Assembly (NCBI GenBank): GCA_900754515.1
Contig: CAAEDD010000126.1
Location: forward strand, 1-14,137
DNA from: an uncultured Oscillospiraceae bacterium
GTDB taxonomy: Bacteria; Bacillota; Clostridia; Oscillospirales; Oscillospiraceae
Length of the DNA: 14,137 bases
Reading direction: 5' to 3'
This document shows, piece after piece, positions 1 through 7,587 of this stretch. The notes beneath the pieces are model-generated. The model did not search any database. It was not told where the DNA came from and saw only the letters and a list, made by a program, of their open reading frames with translations. The position numbers and the translations under genes were made by a program. The number at the start of each line of letters is the position of its first letter. The first letter of the stretch is position 1.

Positions 1-2012
1 CCCCCGGAAACGGCGCCAATTCTGAGCAGCGCCGCCCGGAGCCCCGGGAAAATGGCAAAGCTCCCAAAAGAAAATTCCTGGACAGCTACTGCATAGACCT
101 GACCGCCAGGGCCAGGGAGGGTAAGCTGGACAGCATGATAGGCAGAGAGGAGGAACTGGAGCGAGTCATCCAGATCCTGAACCGCCGACAGAAGAACAAT
201 CCCTGCCTTATAGGCGAGCCCGGAGTGGGCAAGACCGCCATAGCAGAGGGCCTGGCCCAGCGCATAGCCATGGGCAACGTGCCCTACAAGCTTCAGAACA
301 AGCAGGTATACCTCCTGGATCTCACCGCCCTTGTGGCGGGCACCCAGTTCAGAGGCCAGTTTGAAAGCCGCATGAAGGGGCTTATCGAGGAGATACGCAA
401 GCTGGGCAACATCATCCTGGTAATAGACGAAGTACACAACATCGTGGGTGCCGGGGACGCCGAGGGCAGCATGAACGCTGCCAACATCCTCAAGCCCGCC
501 CTGTCCCGTGGGGAGATACAGGTAATCGGCGCCACCACCTTCACCGAGTACAGGAAACATATTGAAAAAGACTCGGCCTTGGAGCGCCGCTTCCAGCCGG
601 TGACGGTCAACGAGCCCTCCATCGAGGACAGTATAGAGATACTCAAGGGTATTGCCCACTACTATGAGGAACACCACGGGGTTCGTATTCCCGATGAGAT
701 GTGCCGCCAGGCGGTGCTGCTCAGCGAGCGGTATATAACCGATCGCTTCCTTCCCGACAAGGCCATAGACCTTATCGACGAGGCCTGCTCCGATGTAAAT
801 CTCAAAGACAAGAATATAAACCGCCGGATGATGATTCAGCGTGATCTGGAGAATATCCGCTTTGAGCGGGATGCCCTGGCAAATTCCCAGGCCCCCAAGG
901 GCGTGGAGATGACCGAGGAGATGCTGGATAAGCGCTACGCCCGTATAGCGGAGCTGCGCAGCAAGGAGCTGCAGCTGGAACAGGAGCTTTCGGAGCTGAA
1001 CAAAAAACCGGTGCCGGAGCTGACTATGGATAACCTGGCCAGGATAATAGAACTCTGGACAAAGATCCCGGCCTCAAGTATTCGGGAGGATGAGCTGGAG
1101 CGTCTGGCAGGCCTGGAGGATAGGCTGAAAGAACACATCGTTGGACAGGATGAGGCTGTCGCTGCCGTCTGCGCCGCCATAAAGCGCAGCCGTGTAGGCC
1201 TGAAAGCCCATAGAAAACCGGTGAGTTTCATCTTTGTGGGCGGCACCGGCGTTGGCAAGACGGAGCTGGTAAAGCGCCTGGCGGCGGATATGTTCGATTC
1301 TCCCGAATCTCTCATACGTCTGGATATGTCGGAGTTTATGGAGAAGTTCTCCGTCTCCCGCATTATTGGTTCGCCTCCCGGCTATGTGGGCTATGACGAG
1401 GCCGGTCAGCTCACCGAGAAGATCCGGCGCAAACCCTACAGCGTGGTGCTCTTTGACGAAATAGAAAAGGCCCATCCTGATGTGATGAACATCCTGCTGC
1501 AAATTCTGGATGACGGCCGTATAACCGACGCTCAGGGCCGCACGGTGAATTTTGAAAACACAATCATAATCATGACCACCAATGCCGGCAGCAACAACAA
1601 GAGCGGCAGCGTGGGCTTCGGCGGCTCTCTCAGCGACATGAGCCGGGAGCGTACCATGAAGGCCCTGAACGAATTCCTGCGCCCTGAGTTTATAAACCGC
1701 GTGGATGAGGTCATATGCTTTAACCAGCTTACGGAGGAGAACTTCCGTTCTATTGCCGCCCTCATGCTCTCCGAGCTGAAAGACGTGATGGCTGAAAAGA
1801 ACGTCACACTCAGCTGGGACGACAGCCTTATAGACCATCTGGTGAAGGAAGGCTATTCAGTTACCTACGGCGCGAGGAATTTGCGCCGCCTTATCCAGAA
1901 GCAGATAGAGGACGGCATCGCCGAGGAGATTATATCCAACAGGAATACAAAAGTGAGCTCCATCAGACTCTCCGCTCCGGAAGGCAAGGTGGAGATAGAG
2001 GCAAAGGAGTGA
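1..2012 (+). CDS. clpC: ClpC-type AAA+ protease ATPase subunit (5' partial)
   Basis: This is a Hsp100/Clp unfoldase that uses ATP to unfold proteins and feed them to the ClpP peptidase in the cytoplasm. The frame is open from the left edge, so the N-terminal substrate/adaptor domain lies outside the window. The first ATG, at 135, is internal: codons before it already encode the conserved stretch FLDSYCIDLTARAREGKLDS that leads into D1. D1 has Walker A GEPGVGKT (213-236), Walker B VIDEVHNIVGAG and the arginine-finger region LERRFQP. A short coiled-coil middle domain of ClpC size follows, then D2 with Walker A GGTGVGKT (1239-1262), Walker B LFDEIEKAHP, and a VGF tripeptide (1611-1619) where ClpC has its ClpP-docking loop. 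The short M domain and VGF loop favour ClpC over ClpB; ClpA/ClpE is less likely. It is the first visible gene of an operon with the macrodomain gene. Confidence 0.95.
   Translation, partial: PGNGANSEQRRPEPRENGKAPKRKFLDSYCIDLTARAREGKLDSMIGREEELERVIQILNRRQKNNPCLIGEPGVGKTAIAEGLAQRIAMGNVPYKLQNKQVYLLDLTALVAGTQFRGQFESRMKGLIEEIRKLGNIILVIDEVHNIVGAGDAEGSMNAANILKPALSRGEIQVIGATTFTEYRKHIEKDSALERRFQPVTVNEPSIEDSIEILKGIAHYYEEHHGVRIPDEMCRQAVLLSERYITDRFLPDKAIDLIDEACSDVNLKDKNINRRMMIQRDLENIRFERDALANSQAPKGVEMTEEMLDKRYARIAELRSKELQLEQELSELNKKPVPELTMDNLARIIELWTKIPASSIREDELERLAGLEDRLKEHIVGQDEAVAAVCAAIKRSRVGLKAHRKPVSFIFVGGTGVGKTELVKRLAADMFDSPESLIRLDMSEFMEKFSVSRIIGSPPGYVGYDEAGQLTEKIRRKPYSVVLFDEIEKAHPDVMNILLQILDDGRITDAQGRTVNFENTIIIMTTNAGSNNKSGSVGFGGSLSDMSRERTMKALNEFLRPEFINRVDEVICFNQLTEENFRSIAALMLSELKDVMAEKNVTLSWDDSLIDHLVKEGYSVTYGARNLRRLIQKQIEDGIAEEIISNRNTKVSSIRLSAPEGKVEIEAKE
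2003..2009 (+). promoter_or_regulatory. Ribosome binding site that decides the macrodomain start
   Basis: AAAGGAG lies within the last codons of clpC. The earliest in-frame GTG (2009) overlaps this site and could not use it. The GTG at 2018 sits 8 bases downstream, which is normal spacing, so 2018 is the preferred start. Confidence 0.6.
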
Positions 2013-2017
2013 AAAGA

Positions 2018-2533
2018 GTGGGCAAGATCCAGATAATCCTTGGAGACATCACAAAGCAGAACTCCGACGCCATCGTAAACGCCGCCAACTGCTCCCTGCT
2101 GGGGGGCGGCGGCGTGGACGGGGCTATACACCGGGCCGCCGGGCCTGAGCTGCTGGCCGAGTGCCGCACCCTCCACGGCTGCGAGACCGGTAAGGCCAAG
2201 ATAACCAAGGGATACCGGCTGCCGGCTAAGTACGTCATACACACCCCCGGCCCGGTATGGCATGGAGGCAGTCACGGTGAGGCTGAGCTACTGGCCTCCT
2301 GCTATCGCTCCTGTCTGGAGCTGGCGAGGGAAAACGGCTGCAAGAGCGTGGACTTTCCCTCCATCAGCACCGGAGTCTACCACTTCCCTCTGGATAAGGC
2401 GGCGGACATCGCCATAGGGACTATTGCGGATTTCTTAAAGAACGCGCCGGAGATAGAGCGGGTGCGCATGGTCTGCTTTGACGAGGGCACCAAGGCCCAT
2501 TATGACCGGGCCCTTGCAAAGCTGGATGTGTGA
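2018..2533 (+). CDS. Macrodomain protein, O-acetyl-ADP-ribose deacetylase / ADP-ribosyl hydrolase (YmdB-like)
   Basis: This is a single-domain macro protein of the MacroD/YmdB type. The family binds ADP-ribose and hydrolyses O-acetyl-ADP-ribose or removes mono-ADP-ribose from acidic residues of proteins. Counting from the GTG at 2018 (171 residues), visible motifs are GDIT (9-12), NAAN (21-24), the glycine-rich loop GGGGVDGAIHRAAG (29-42), IHTPGPVW (74-81) and the phosphate loop STGVY (117-121). Asn24 and Asp34 align with the catalytic Asn25/Asp35 of E. coli YmdB, so it should be active. The length matches YmdB. An alternative GTG at 2009 overlaps the clpC stop but would cover the ribosome binding site. 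Its stop is 2 bases before the rhomboid ATG, so the genes are probably translationally coupled. The real substrate in this organism is unknown. Confidence 0.92.
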   Translation: MGKIQIILGDITKQNSDAIVNAANCSLLGGGGVDGAIHRAAGPELLAECRTLHGCETGKAKITKGYRLPAKYVIHTPGPVWHGGSHGEAELLASCYRSCLELARENGCKSVDFPSISTGVYHFPLDKAADIAIGTIADFLKNAPEIERVRMVCFDEGTKAHYDRALAKLDV

Positions 2534-2535
2534 CC

Positions 2536-3102
2536 ATGAGACGCAAGTACATAAAGCTCCACTATAATTCACCGGTGGTCCTCACCTTTGCCTTGGTGTC
2601 TTTCTGCGTACTGCTGCTGGACTACTTCACCGGCGGGGTGAGCACCTACAAGTATTTCAGTGTGTACCGTGCCCCTCTCAACGAATTCTGGACCTATCCC
2701 CGCTTTGTGCTCCATGTCCTGGGCCACAGCGGCTACAGCCATTATATCAACAACATGATGATGATCCTTGTGATAGGTCCGCCCCTGGAGGAAAAATACG
2801 GCAGCCGCCCACTGTTCTGGGCTATCTGCCTTACGGCCCTGGTCTCCGGAATGGTGCATTTCCTGTTCTTCCCCAACACTGCTTTGCTGGGAGCTTCAGG
2901 CATAGTATTCATGATGATAGCTATGTCCTCCCTGGCAGGAATGAAGGACGGCAGCATACCCATAACCCTCATTCTGGTGCTGACCTTGTATATAGGGGGA
3001 GAGATAGTCAACGGCTTTGTGCTCCAGGACAATGTCTCCCAGATAACCCATATCATCGGCGGCATCTGCGGGGCCCTGCTGGGGCTGAGCATGAGGAAGT
3101 AG
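2536..3102 (+). CDS. Rhomboid-family intramembrane serine protease
   Basis: This polytopic membrane protein of 188 residues belongs to the rhomboid family, which cleaves transmembrane substrates inside the bilayer. Counting from the ATG at 2536, the segment HSGYSHYINNMM (about 64-75) corresponds to the oxyanion His/Asn region of TM2. GASG carries the nucleophile Ser121 in TM4, and His172 in ITHIIGGICGALLG is the partner of the Ser-His dyad in TM6. About six hydrophobic segments are visible, with no extra domain, as in minimal bacterial rhomboids. A GTG at 2530 in the same frame overlaps the macrodomain stop as GTGA and would add two residues; neither start has a strong Shine-Dalgarno, so coupling to the gene upstream is likely. 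The substrate cannot be read from the sequence. Confidence 0.9.
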   Translation: MRRKYIKLHYNSPVVLTFALVSFCVLLLDYFTGGVSTYKYFSVYRAPLNEFWTYPRFVLHVLGHSGYSHYINNMMMILVIGPPLEEKYGSRPLFWAICLTALVSGMVHFLFFPNTALLGASGIVFMMIAMSSLAGMKDGSIPITLILVLTLYIGGEIVNGFVLQDNVSQITHIIGGICGALLGLSMRK

Positions 3103-3105
3103 ACC

Positions 3106-3567
3106 ATGGAAAACCTGCTTATAAGCGCCTGCCTCCTGGGCTTTAAATGCAAGTACAGCGGAGGCAGCAACGCCTTGGACAAAGATAAGCTGGCCGCCCT
3201 CAGAACAAGATATAGGCTCATCCCTGTATGCCCGGAATCCGCGGGGGGACTGCCTACCCCCAGAACTCCCAGTGAACGGCAGGGGGACAGAGTAGTGAAC
3301 AAACTGGGGCAGGATGTGACGGAGGAATACCGCAAAGGGGCGGAGACCGCCCTATATCTGGCCCGGCGCTACGGATGCACCTGTGCCCTGCTGAAAGAGC
3401 GCAGTCCCTCCTGCGGCAGCGGGGCGATATACGACGGCAGCTTTACCGGCACCCTTATCCCCGGAGACGGGACGGCTGCCCAGGCCCTGAAGGCCGACGG
3501 CCTCAGAATCTACGGGGAAGGGGATCTGGAACAATTGCTTTCCCTGAGAAGAGCTGAAGAACAATGA
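3106..3567 (+). CDS. DUF523 family protein (TudS/YbbK-like, putative Fe-S thiouracil desulfidase)
   Basis: This 153-residue cytoplasmic protein carries the full DUF523 signature: SACLLG with Cys9, Cys15 followed by KYSGG, VCPESAGGLPTPR with Cys42 and Glu44, and LKERSPSCGSG with Cys103. Characterised members (TudS) bind a [4Fe-4S] cluster through three conserved cysteines and remove sulfur from thiouracil. Cys9, Cys42 and Cys103 are the matching candidates here, so the same chemistry is plausible but not shown. The gene starts 3 bases after the rhomboid stop, with GAGGA eight bases before the ATG, and is the last gene of the clpC operon before a hairpin with a T run. The C-terminal residues are variable in the family. 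Confidence 0.9.
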   Translation: MENLLISACLLGFKCKYSGGSNALDKDKLAALRTRYRLIPVCPESAGGLPTPRTPSERQGDRVVNKLGQDVTEEYRKGAETALYLARRYGCTCALLKERSPSCGSGAIYDGSFTGTLIPGDGTAAQALKADGLRIYGEGDLEQLLSLRRAEEQ

Positions 3568-3578
3568 AATCACAATGT

Positions 3579-3628
3579 ATCCCCCGAGTGAGCCGCAGTA
3601 TCCCGGCCCTGCCGGGGGATGTTTTTTT
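3579..3628 (+). terminator. Intrinsic terminator (possible attenuator) after the DUF523 gene
   Basis: ATCCCCCG (3579-3586) is the exact reverse complement of CGGGGGAT (3613-3620), and seven T follow at 3622-3628. A shorter stem, CCCGG/CCGGG (3602-3606/3612-3616), competes for the same 3' arm. The structure begins 11 bases after the DUF523 stop and ends only a few bases before the ribosome binding site of the next gene, so downstream expression may depend on read-through. Confidence 0.7.
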
Positions 3629-3643
3629 GAAAGGCGGCCCGGA

Positions 3644-4879
3644 ATGAAAAAAATCAGAAAAATGCTGCCCGTATCCATCTATGACCTGAGCGGTCTGGAG
3701 ACCTGGCTGGAGGAGCAGGCAAAAGCCGGGCTGTTCCCCGTGTTTATGAACAGCTGGGTTACTTTTACTCCTACAGCCTTGCCGGGCACCCGCTTCCGGC
3801 TGGAGCCTAGAGAGGGGGACGGGGACAGTCCCGGGCCGGAGATGCTGGAGAAATGCCGGGAGGCGGGATGGGACTTTGCTCTGACCGTTGGCTCTCTGTA
3901 CTATCTGCTCTATACCACGAACCTCTGCGCTTCCTCTACATGCTTTGACGATGGGGCCAGGCGGGAATACATGGCCGGGCTGGAAAAACGTGCCCGGCGG
4001 TCCCGACTGACAGGCGGGGCAGTCTTTATTATTATGTCGGCCCTGGGAGCATGGGGACTGAGTTCCATGAACAGCAGATTTGACGTGCAGCCTGCCCCCT
4101 TTGCTCGGCTGCCCTTGCTGCTGCTGAACCTTTTTGACCCTGCTGTGCTCATACTTCTGACCGTCCTGCTGCTGTTTTATATACAAAGCCGTAGGGACCG
4201 GAAGGCGATGAAAAACAGCAGCGGCTCTGAGACTGTGCCCGGCCCCGTCCCGGCCCTGAGCAGAGCAAGAATGGCGGAGCATGTGCTGACCTGGGTCCTG
4301 GCCATTCTGGTGATAATATGGGGAATATGCAGATTACTTGATATAAACCCCTTTGACCATATAGCTTTGGAAAAGTTCGGGCGCCCCTACGTGGATATAC
4401 AGGAGCTGGAGAGCAGGGAAGTAAAGCCCTGGGAGGAATTGTTCCAGGAAGCGCCTCCCGGGGGACAGACGGAAAATTACGGCCGGCTTCGCTTCTCCGT
4501 CCTCTCTCCCCGCTGGTACTCAGTGACCCAGGAAGCCTACGGCACAGATGGGGCAGAGAGCAGAATATTTTCTCCACTGCCGGAGGAAGGGCAGGCATAT
4601 GCCCCAGACCTGGATATGACCTGTTTCACTCTGCTGATACCCGCCATGGCAAGGCCGGTAGCTCTGACTCAGCTGGATGAATACCGGCTGGTGAACCTCC
4701 GGTGGAGCTATGAGGAACTGGATGTGCCGGGGCTTGACTTCGCAATATTGGCAGAGGAGCCGGAGGGCATCTGGCAGATGGCCGCCCTGGGAAAGGGAGG
4801 CCGGGTGGCGGTGTTCCGCTATGCCGGAGAGGAAAAACTGGAAGAGCATATGGAGCTTCTGGCTTCCATGGTGGAATGA
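3644..4879 (+). CDS. DUF2812 domain membrane protein
   Basis: This 411-residue membrane protein has an N-terminal DUF2812 domain (residues about 8-110): YDLSGLETWLEEQAKAGLF, then a FRLEP strand and EMLEKCREAGWDF, which match the pattern of that family. Three hydrophobic segments follow at about 124-142, 156-180 and 213-232, then a soluble C-terminal region (about 240-411) with no family I recognise. DUF2812 proteins often sit beside PadR-type regulators, but none is visible here, and their function is unknown. The start at 3644 is preferred because AAGGCGG lies just upstream. An in-frame ATG at 3575 would put the terminator hairpin inside the coding region and adds a Pro/Gly-rich peptide of no family character. 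No promoter fits between the hairpin and this gene. Confidence 0.8.
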   Translation: MKKIRKMLPVSIYDLSGLETWLEEQAKAGLFPVFMNSWVTFTPTALPGTRFRLEPREGDGDSPGPEMLEKCREAGWDFALTVGSLYYLLYTTNLCASSTCFDDGARREYMAGLEKRARRSRLTGGAVFIIMSALGAWGLSSMNSRFDVQPAPFARLPLLLLNLFDPAVLILLTVLLLFYIQSRRDRKAMKNSSGSETVPGPVPALSRARMAEHVLTWVLAILVIIWGICRLLDINPFDHIALEKFGRPYVDIQELESREVKPWEELFQEAPPGGQTENYGRLRFSVLSPRWYSVTQEAYGTDGAESRIFSPLPEEGQAYAPDLDMTCFTLLIPAMARPVALTQLDEYRLVNLRWSYEELDVPGLDFAILAEEPEGIWQMAALGKGGRVAVFRYAGEEKLEEHMELLASMVE

Positions 4880-4932
4880 GAATTACCCGTTCCCGGGGAT
4901 GCTAAAAAATTAAAAAAAGAAAATATAGTATA

Positions 4933-4974
4933 AAACATGCCCCGGATCACGATGCCGTGATCCGGGGCATGTTT
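4933..4974. terminator. Strong bidirectional terminator between DUF2812 gene and feo operon
   Basis: There is a perfect 19-bp stem (4933-4951 with 4956-4974) and a 4-base loop, ATGC. The plus strand leaves the stem through TTTGTTAAAT. The minus strand leaves it through an AT-rich tract with several T runs (complement of 4905-4932). It sits between two convergent genes and can serve both. Confidence 0.88.
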
Positions 4975-4985
4975 GTTAAATAGGC

Positions 4986-5147
4986 TTATTCTTTTTGCCC
5001 GTCCTGTCTCCGCTGGGAGCAGCTCTTTCCGCAGCTGTCGCAGTTGCCGCAGCAGCCGGAACAGCCGCCGTGACGGCGAGTGCTGCGCCAGGCCATAACT
5101 ACCAGCACGGCAATGAGAAGGAGAATAAGTATATCCAATAAATTCAT
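4986..5147 (-). CDS. FeoB-associated Cys-rich membrane protein
   Basis: This is a 53-residue peptide. One N-terminal membrane helix (MNLLDILILLLIAVLVVMAW) is followed by a basic stretch (RSTRRH) and a cysteine cluster GGCSGCCGNCDSCGKSC with six Cys, then a polar tail. This is the layout of the FeoB-associated Cys-rich membrane proteins found at the end of many Firmicutes feo operons. They are thought to assist FeoB, perhaps by handling Fe(II) at the membrane, but the mechanism is not established. The ATG overlaps the feoB stop as ATGA, so translation is coupled. A strong terminator follows the stop codon within 12 bases. It is easily missed because of its length. Confidence 0.9.
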   Translation of the reverse strand: MNLLDILILLLIAVLVVMAWRSTRRHGGCSGCCGNCDSCGKSCSQRRQDGQKE

Positions 5148-7150
5148 ATTATCAATGCACCTACGTTATAAACTATAAAGGCCGCAAGCCAAGCAACCGA
5201 GCACTGGAGCACTACCACTCCGAAAGCCTTCAGGCCGGAGTCCAGCTCCCGGCGGATAGTGGCGATGGAGGCCACGCAGGGAGTGTACAGCAGTGTGAAA
5301 ACCAGAAAGCTAACCGCAGCCAGAGGAGTAAACACGGTGGTGAGGGCTCCGCCAAGATCTGCCATGCTGGTGCCCAGCAGTACCGACAGGGTGGACACCA
5401 CCGCCTCCTTGGCACTGAAGCCGGAGATAAGGGCGGTGACCATGCGCCAGTCCCCAAAGCCCAGGGGCTTGAATACGGGGGCGATAAACTGTCCTATCAT
5501 GGCAAGCAGGCTGTTTGCGCTGTCGGTGATCACATTCAGCCGGGAGTCAAAGCTCTGGAGCACCCAGATAAGTACGGTGGCCAGGAAGATTATGGAGAAG
5601 GCCCGCTGGAGAAAATCCCTGGCCTTTTCCCACAGCAGCAGCCCCACGCTCTTGGCCGAGGGCATGCGGTAGTTGGGCAGCTCCATGACGAAGGGCACAG
5701 GCTCGCCCTTGAAGGCGGTGCCCTTCAGCACCAGGGCCACCACTATGCCAATGGCAATGCCGGTGACATAGAGCAGTATCATTGCCAGACCGCTGTTTTT
5801 GAAGAAGGCGGCGGAGAACACCACGTAAATGGGTATCTTGGCCGAGCAGCTCATATAGGGAGTCAGAAGAATGGTCATCTTCCTGTCCCGGTCGGAGGAG
5901 ACGGTGCGGGTGGCCATGATAGCGGGCACGGTGCAGCCGAAGCCAATGAGCATTGGCACAAAACTACGGCCGGAAAGGCCTATCTTACGCAGAAGCTTAT
6001 CCATGACGAAGGCAACCCGGGCCATATAGCCGGTGTCCTCCAGAATGGACAGGAAGAAAAACAGAGTGACGATAAGGGGCAGGAAGCTGAGAACGCTGCC
6101 CACGCCGGAGAGCACTCCGTCTACCACCAGACCCTTCACCACCGGGTTTATGCCGTAGGCAGTGAGCCCCCGGTCCACCAGATCCGTCACGGCGTCAATG
6201 CCCAGGCTGAGCCAATCAGAGAGGGCAGAGCCTATCACATTGAAGGTGAGATAGAAGATAAGGAGCATTATCCCAAGGAAAACGGGGATGGCGGTGTACT
6301 TGCCGGTGAGGATCTTGTCTATCTGAACGGAGCGACGGTGCTCAATGCTCTCGTGGCACTTCACCACCGTCTTTGCCACGGCGCTTTCAATAAAGCTGTA
6401 GCGCATATCCGCCAGGGCAGCGTTGCGGTCAAGGCCGGTTTCCGTCTCCATCTGAACTATACAGTGCTCCAGCAGTTCCTTCTCGTTCTGGTCAAGACCC
6501 AGCATGTCCGCCATGTCCGGGTCGCCCTCAATGAGCTTTGCAGTGCAGAAGCGGGAGGATATGCCCAGCTTGTCTGCATGGTCCTGAATAAGATGGACTA
6601 CGGCGTGAATGCAGCGGTGAACAGGAGAACCGTCTTCGCAGAAGTCGTACACACCAGGCAGGGTTTTGTTCCGAGCCACGGTGACCGCCTGATCTATAAG
6701 CTCAGACACACCTTCGCCTTTGGCTGCAACTATGGGCACCACAGGGATACCCAAAGCCCGGCTCAGGCCGCTTATGTCCACGGTGCCGCCGTTGGCCCTT
6801 ACCTCGTCCATCATATTAAGAGCCAGCACCGTGGGGATGCGCAGTTCCAGCAGCTGAAGGGTGAGGTAGAGGTTTCGCTCGATGTTGGTGGCATCGATAA
6901 TGTTTATTATGCCGTCGGGCCGGTTATTTAAAATGAAATTCCGGGAGACAATCTCCTCCTGGGTGTAGGGACGCAGAGAGTAAATGCCGGGCAGATCCAC
7001 CACGGTGCAGTTTTTCTCCCCCCGCACATCCCCCATCTTCTGGTCCACGGTGACGCCGGGGAAGTTGCCCACATGCTGGTTGGCGCCGGTGAGGGCGTTG
7101 AAAAGCGTGGTCTTTCCGCAATTCTGATTTCCCACCAGAGCGAATATCAT
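5144..7150 (-). CDS. feoB: Ferrous iron transport protein B
   Basis: FeoB is the inner-membrane Fe(II) permease with a cytoplasmic G-protein domain. This 668-residue copy is complete. The G domain shows G1 GNQNCGKT (7-14), the G2 region NFPGVTVDQK, G3 DLPG (52-55) and G4 NMMD (112-115), followed by a helical GDI-like region to about residue 275. The membrane half has the two conserved Gate regions: EDTGYMAR (371-378) with GFGCTVPA (403-410) and PYMSCSAKIP (431-440), then SGFSAKEAVVSTL and YTPCVASIATIRRE near the end. The cysteines in GCTVPA and SCSAK are those usually linked to iron passage. The start is fixed by GGAGGT nine bases upstream, and the ATG shares one base with the feoA stop (TGATG). 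Length is at the short end of the family, which is common in Clostridia. Confidence 0.97.
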   Translation of the reverse strand: MIFALVGNQNCGKTTLFNALTGANQHVGNFPGVTVDQKMGDVRGEKNCTVVDLPGIYSLRPYTQEEIVSRNFILNNRPDGIINIIDATNIERNLYLTLQLLELRIPTVLALNMMDEVRANGGTVDISGLSRALGIPVVPIVAAKGEGVSELIDQAVTVARNKTLPGVYDFCEDGSPVHRCIHAVVHLIQDHADKLGISSRFCTAKLIEGDPDMADMLGLDQNEKELLEHCIVQMETETGLDRNAALADMRYSFIESAVAKTVVKCHESIEHRRSVQIDKILTGKYTAIPVFLGIMLLIFYLTFNVIGSALSDWLSLGIDAVTDLVDRGLTAYGINPVVKGLVVDGVLSGVGSVLSFLPLIVTLFFFLSILEDTGYMARVAFVMDKLLRKIGLSGRSFVPMLIGFGCTVPAIMATRTVSSDRDRKMTILLTPYMSCSAKIPIYVVFSAAFFKNSGLAMILLYVTGIAIGIVVALVLKGTAFKGEPVPFVMELPNYRMPSAKSVGLLLWEKARDFLQRAFSIIFLATVLIWVLQSFDSRLNVITDSANSLLAMIGQFIAPVFKPLGFGDWRMVTALISGFSAKEAVVSTLSVLLGTSMADLGGALTTVFTPLAAVSFLVFTLLYTPCVASIATIRRELDSGLKAFGVVVLQCSVAWLAAFIVYNVGALII

Positions 7151-7383
7151 CAGCCATTCACCTCCGGCACTATCTCGATTTTCTTTGCATCCTCAATGCG
7201 CAATGTCAATTCATAGCCTCTTACCCTTATCTCTATGGGGTCGCCCATGGGAGCCACCTTTTGGAGCGTGACTCTGGTGCGGGGGATGAGCCCCATATCC
7301 AGCAGACGGCAGCGGAGCGGACCCTCTCCGCCCACGGCACTTATTACGGCGCTGCTGCCTACGCTCAGTTTGTCCAATGTCAT
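7150..7383 (-). CDS. feoA: Ferrous iron transport protein A
   Basis: FeoA is a small SH3-like cytoplasmic protein needed for FeoB-dependent Fe(II) uptake, probably by contacting FeoB. The 77-residue product shows the family pattern: a leading L..L..G, then RLLDMGLIPRTRVTLQK, then PIEIRVRGYELTLRIEDAKKI. It carries a single FeoA domain and no fusion. GGAGGA lies nine bases before the ATG. It is the first gene of the feo operon and is read from the promoter at 7449-7477, leaving a leader of about 58 bases. Confidence 0.95.
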   Translation of the reverse strand: MTLDKLSVGSSAVISAVGGEGPLRCRLLDMGLIPRTRVTLQKVAPMGDPIEIRVRGYELTLRIEDAKKIEIVPEVNG

Positions 7384-7448
7384 ATTTCTCTGTCCTCCGG
7401 GTACAGCACTCTTTCAAATCCTATTCTATTATTATTTATACTGGGATG

Positions 7449-7477
7449 ATATTAGCACGGGCTAATTCCTATGTCAA
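7449..7477 (-). promoter_or_regulatory. Sigma-70 promoter of the feo operon
   Basis: On the minus strand, TTGACA (7477-7472) is a perfect -35 box, the spacer is exactly 17 bases, and TAATAT (7454-7449) is the -10 box. Transcription would begin near 7442, about 58 bases before the feoA ATG. Confidence 0.82.
7451..7466. promoter_or_regulatory. Inverted repeat operator in the feo promoter, possible DtxR-family iron box
   Basis: ATTAGC-ACGG-GCTAAT is a perfect 6-bp inverted repeat with a 4-base centre. It covers part of the -10 box and most of the spacer, so a bound protein would block RNA polymerase. The TTAG/CTAA half-sites resemble DtxR/IdeR-type sites, and iron-dependent repression of feo is the usual logic. 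The identity of the regulator is inferred. Confidence 0.6.
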
Positions 7478-7587
7478 GGGCGGGCCCAATAGTCCCTGTT
7501 CAAGCTAAGTGTTGACCGGAGAAAATCCATCCGTTTCACTAAACAGCTCTCGATCTGTAAACGCTTGGCCGGATTGTTTATAGTGCC

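Noticed and set aside
135..137. ATG at 135 as the start of clpC
   Set aside because: In-frame codons upstream already encode conserved ClpC residues, so the gene begins outside the window.
1074..1838. Minus-strand open frame of 254 codons across clpC D2
   Set aside because: It is a shadow of conserved AAA+ coding sequence on the plus strand, with no domain pattern of its own.
3575..3577. ATG at 3575 as the start of the DUF2812 gene
   Set aside because: It would place a terminator-type hairpin and T run in the coding sequence, and it lacks a ribosome binding site; 3644 has one.
6338..6931. Plus-strand open frame of 197 codons opposite feoB
   Set aside because: It lies over the FeoB G domain and linker and has no recognisable features.
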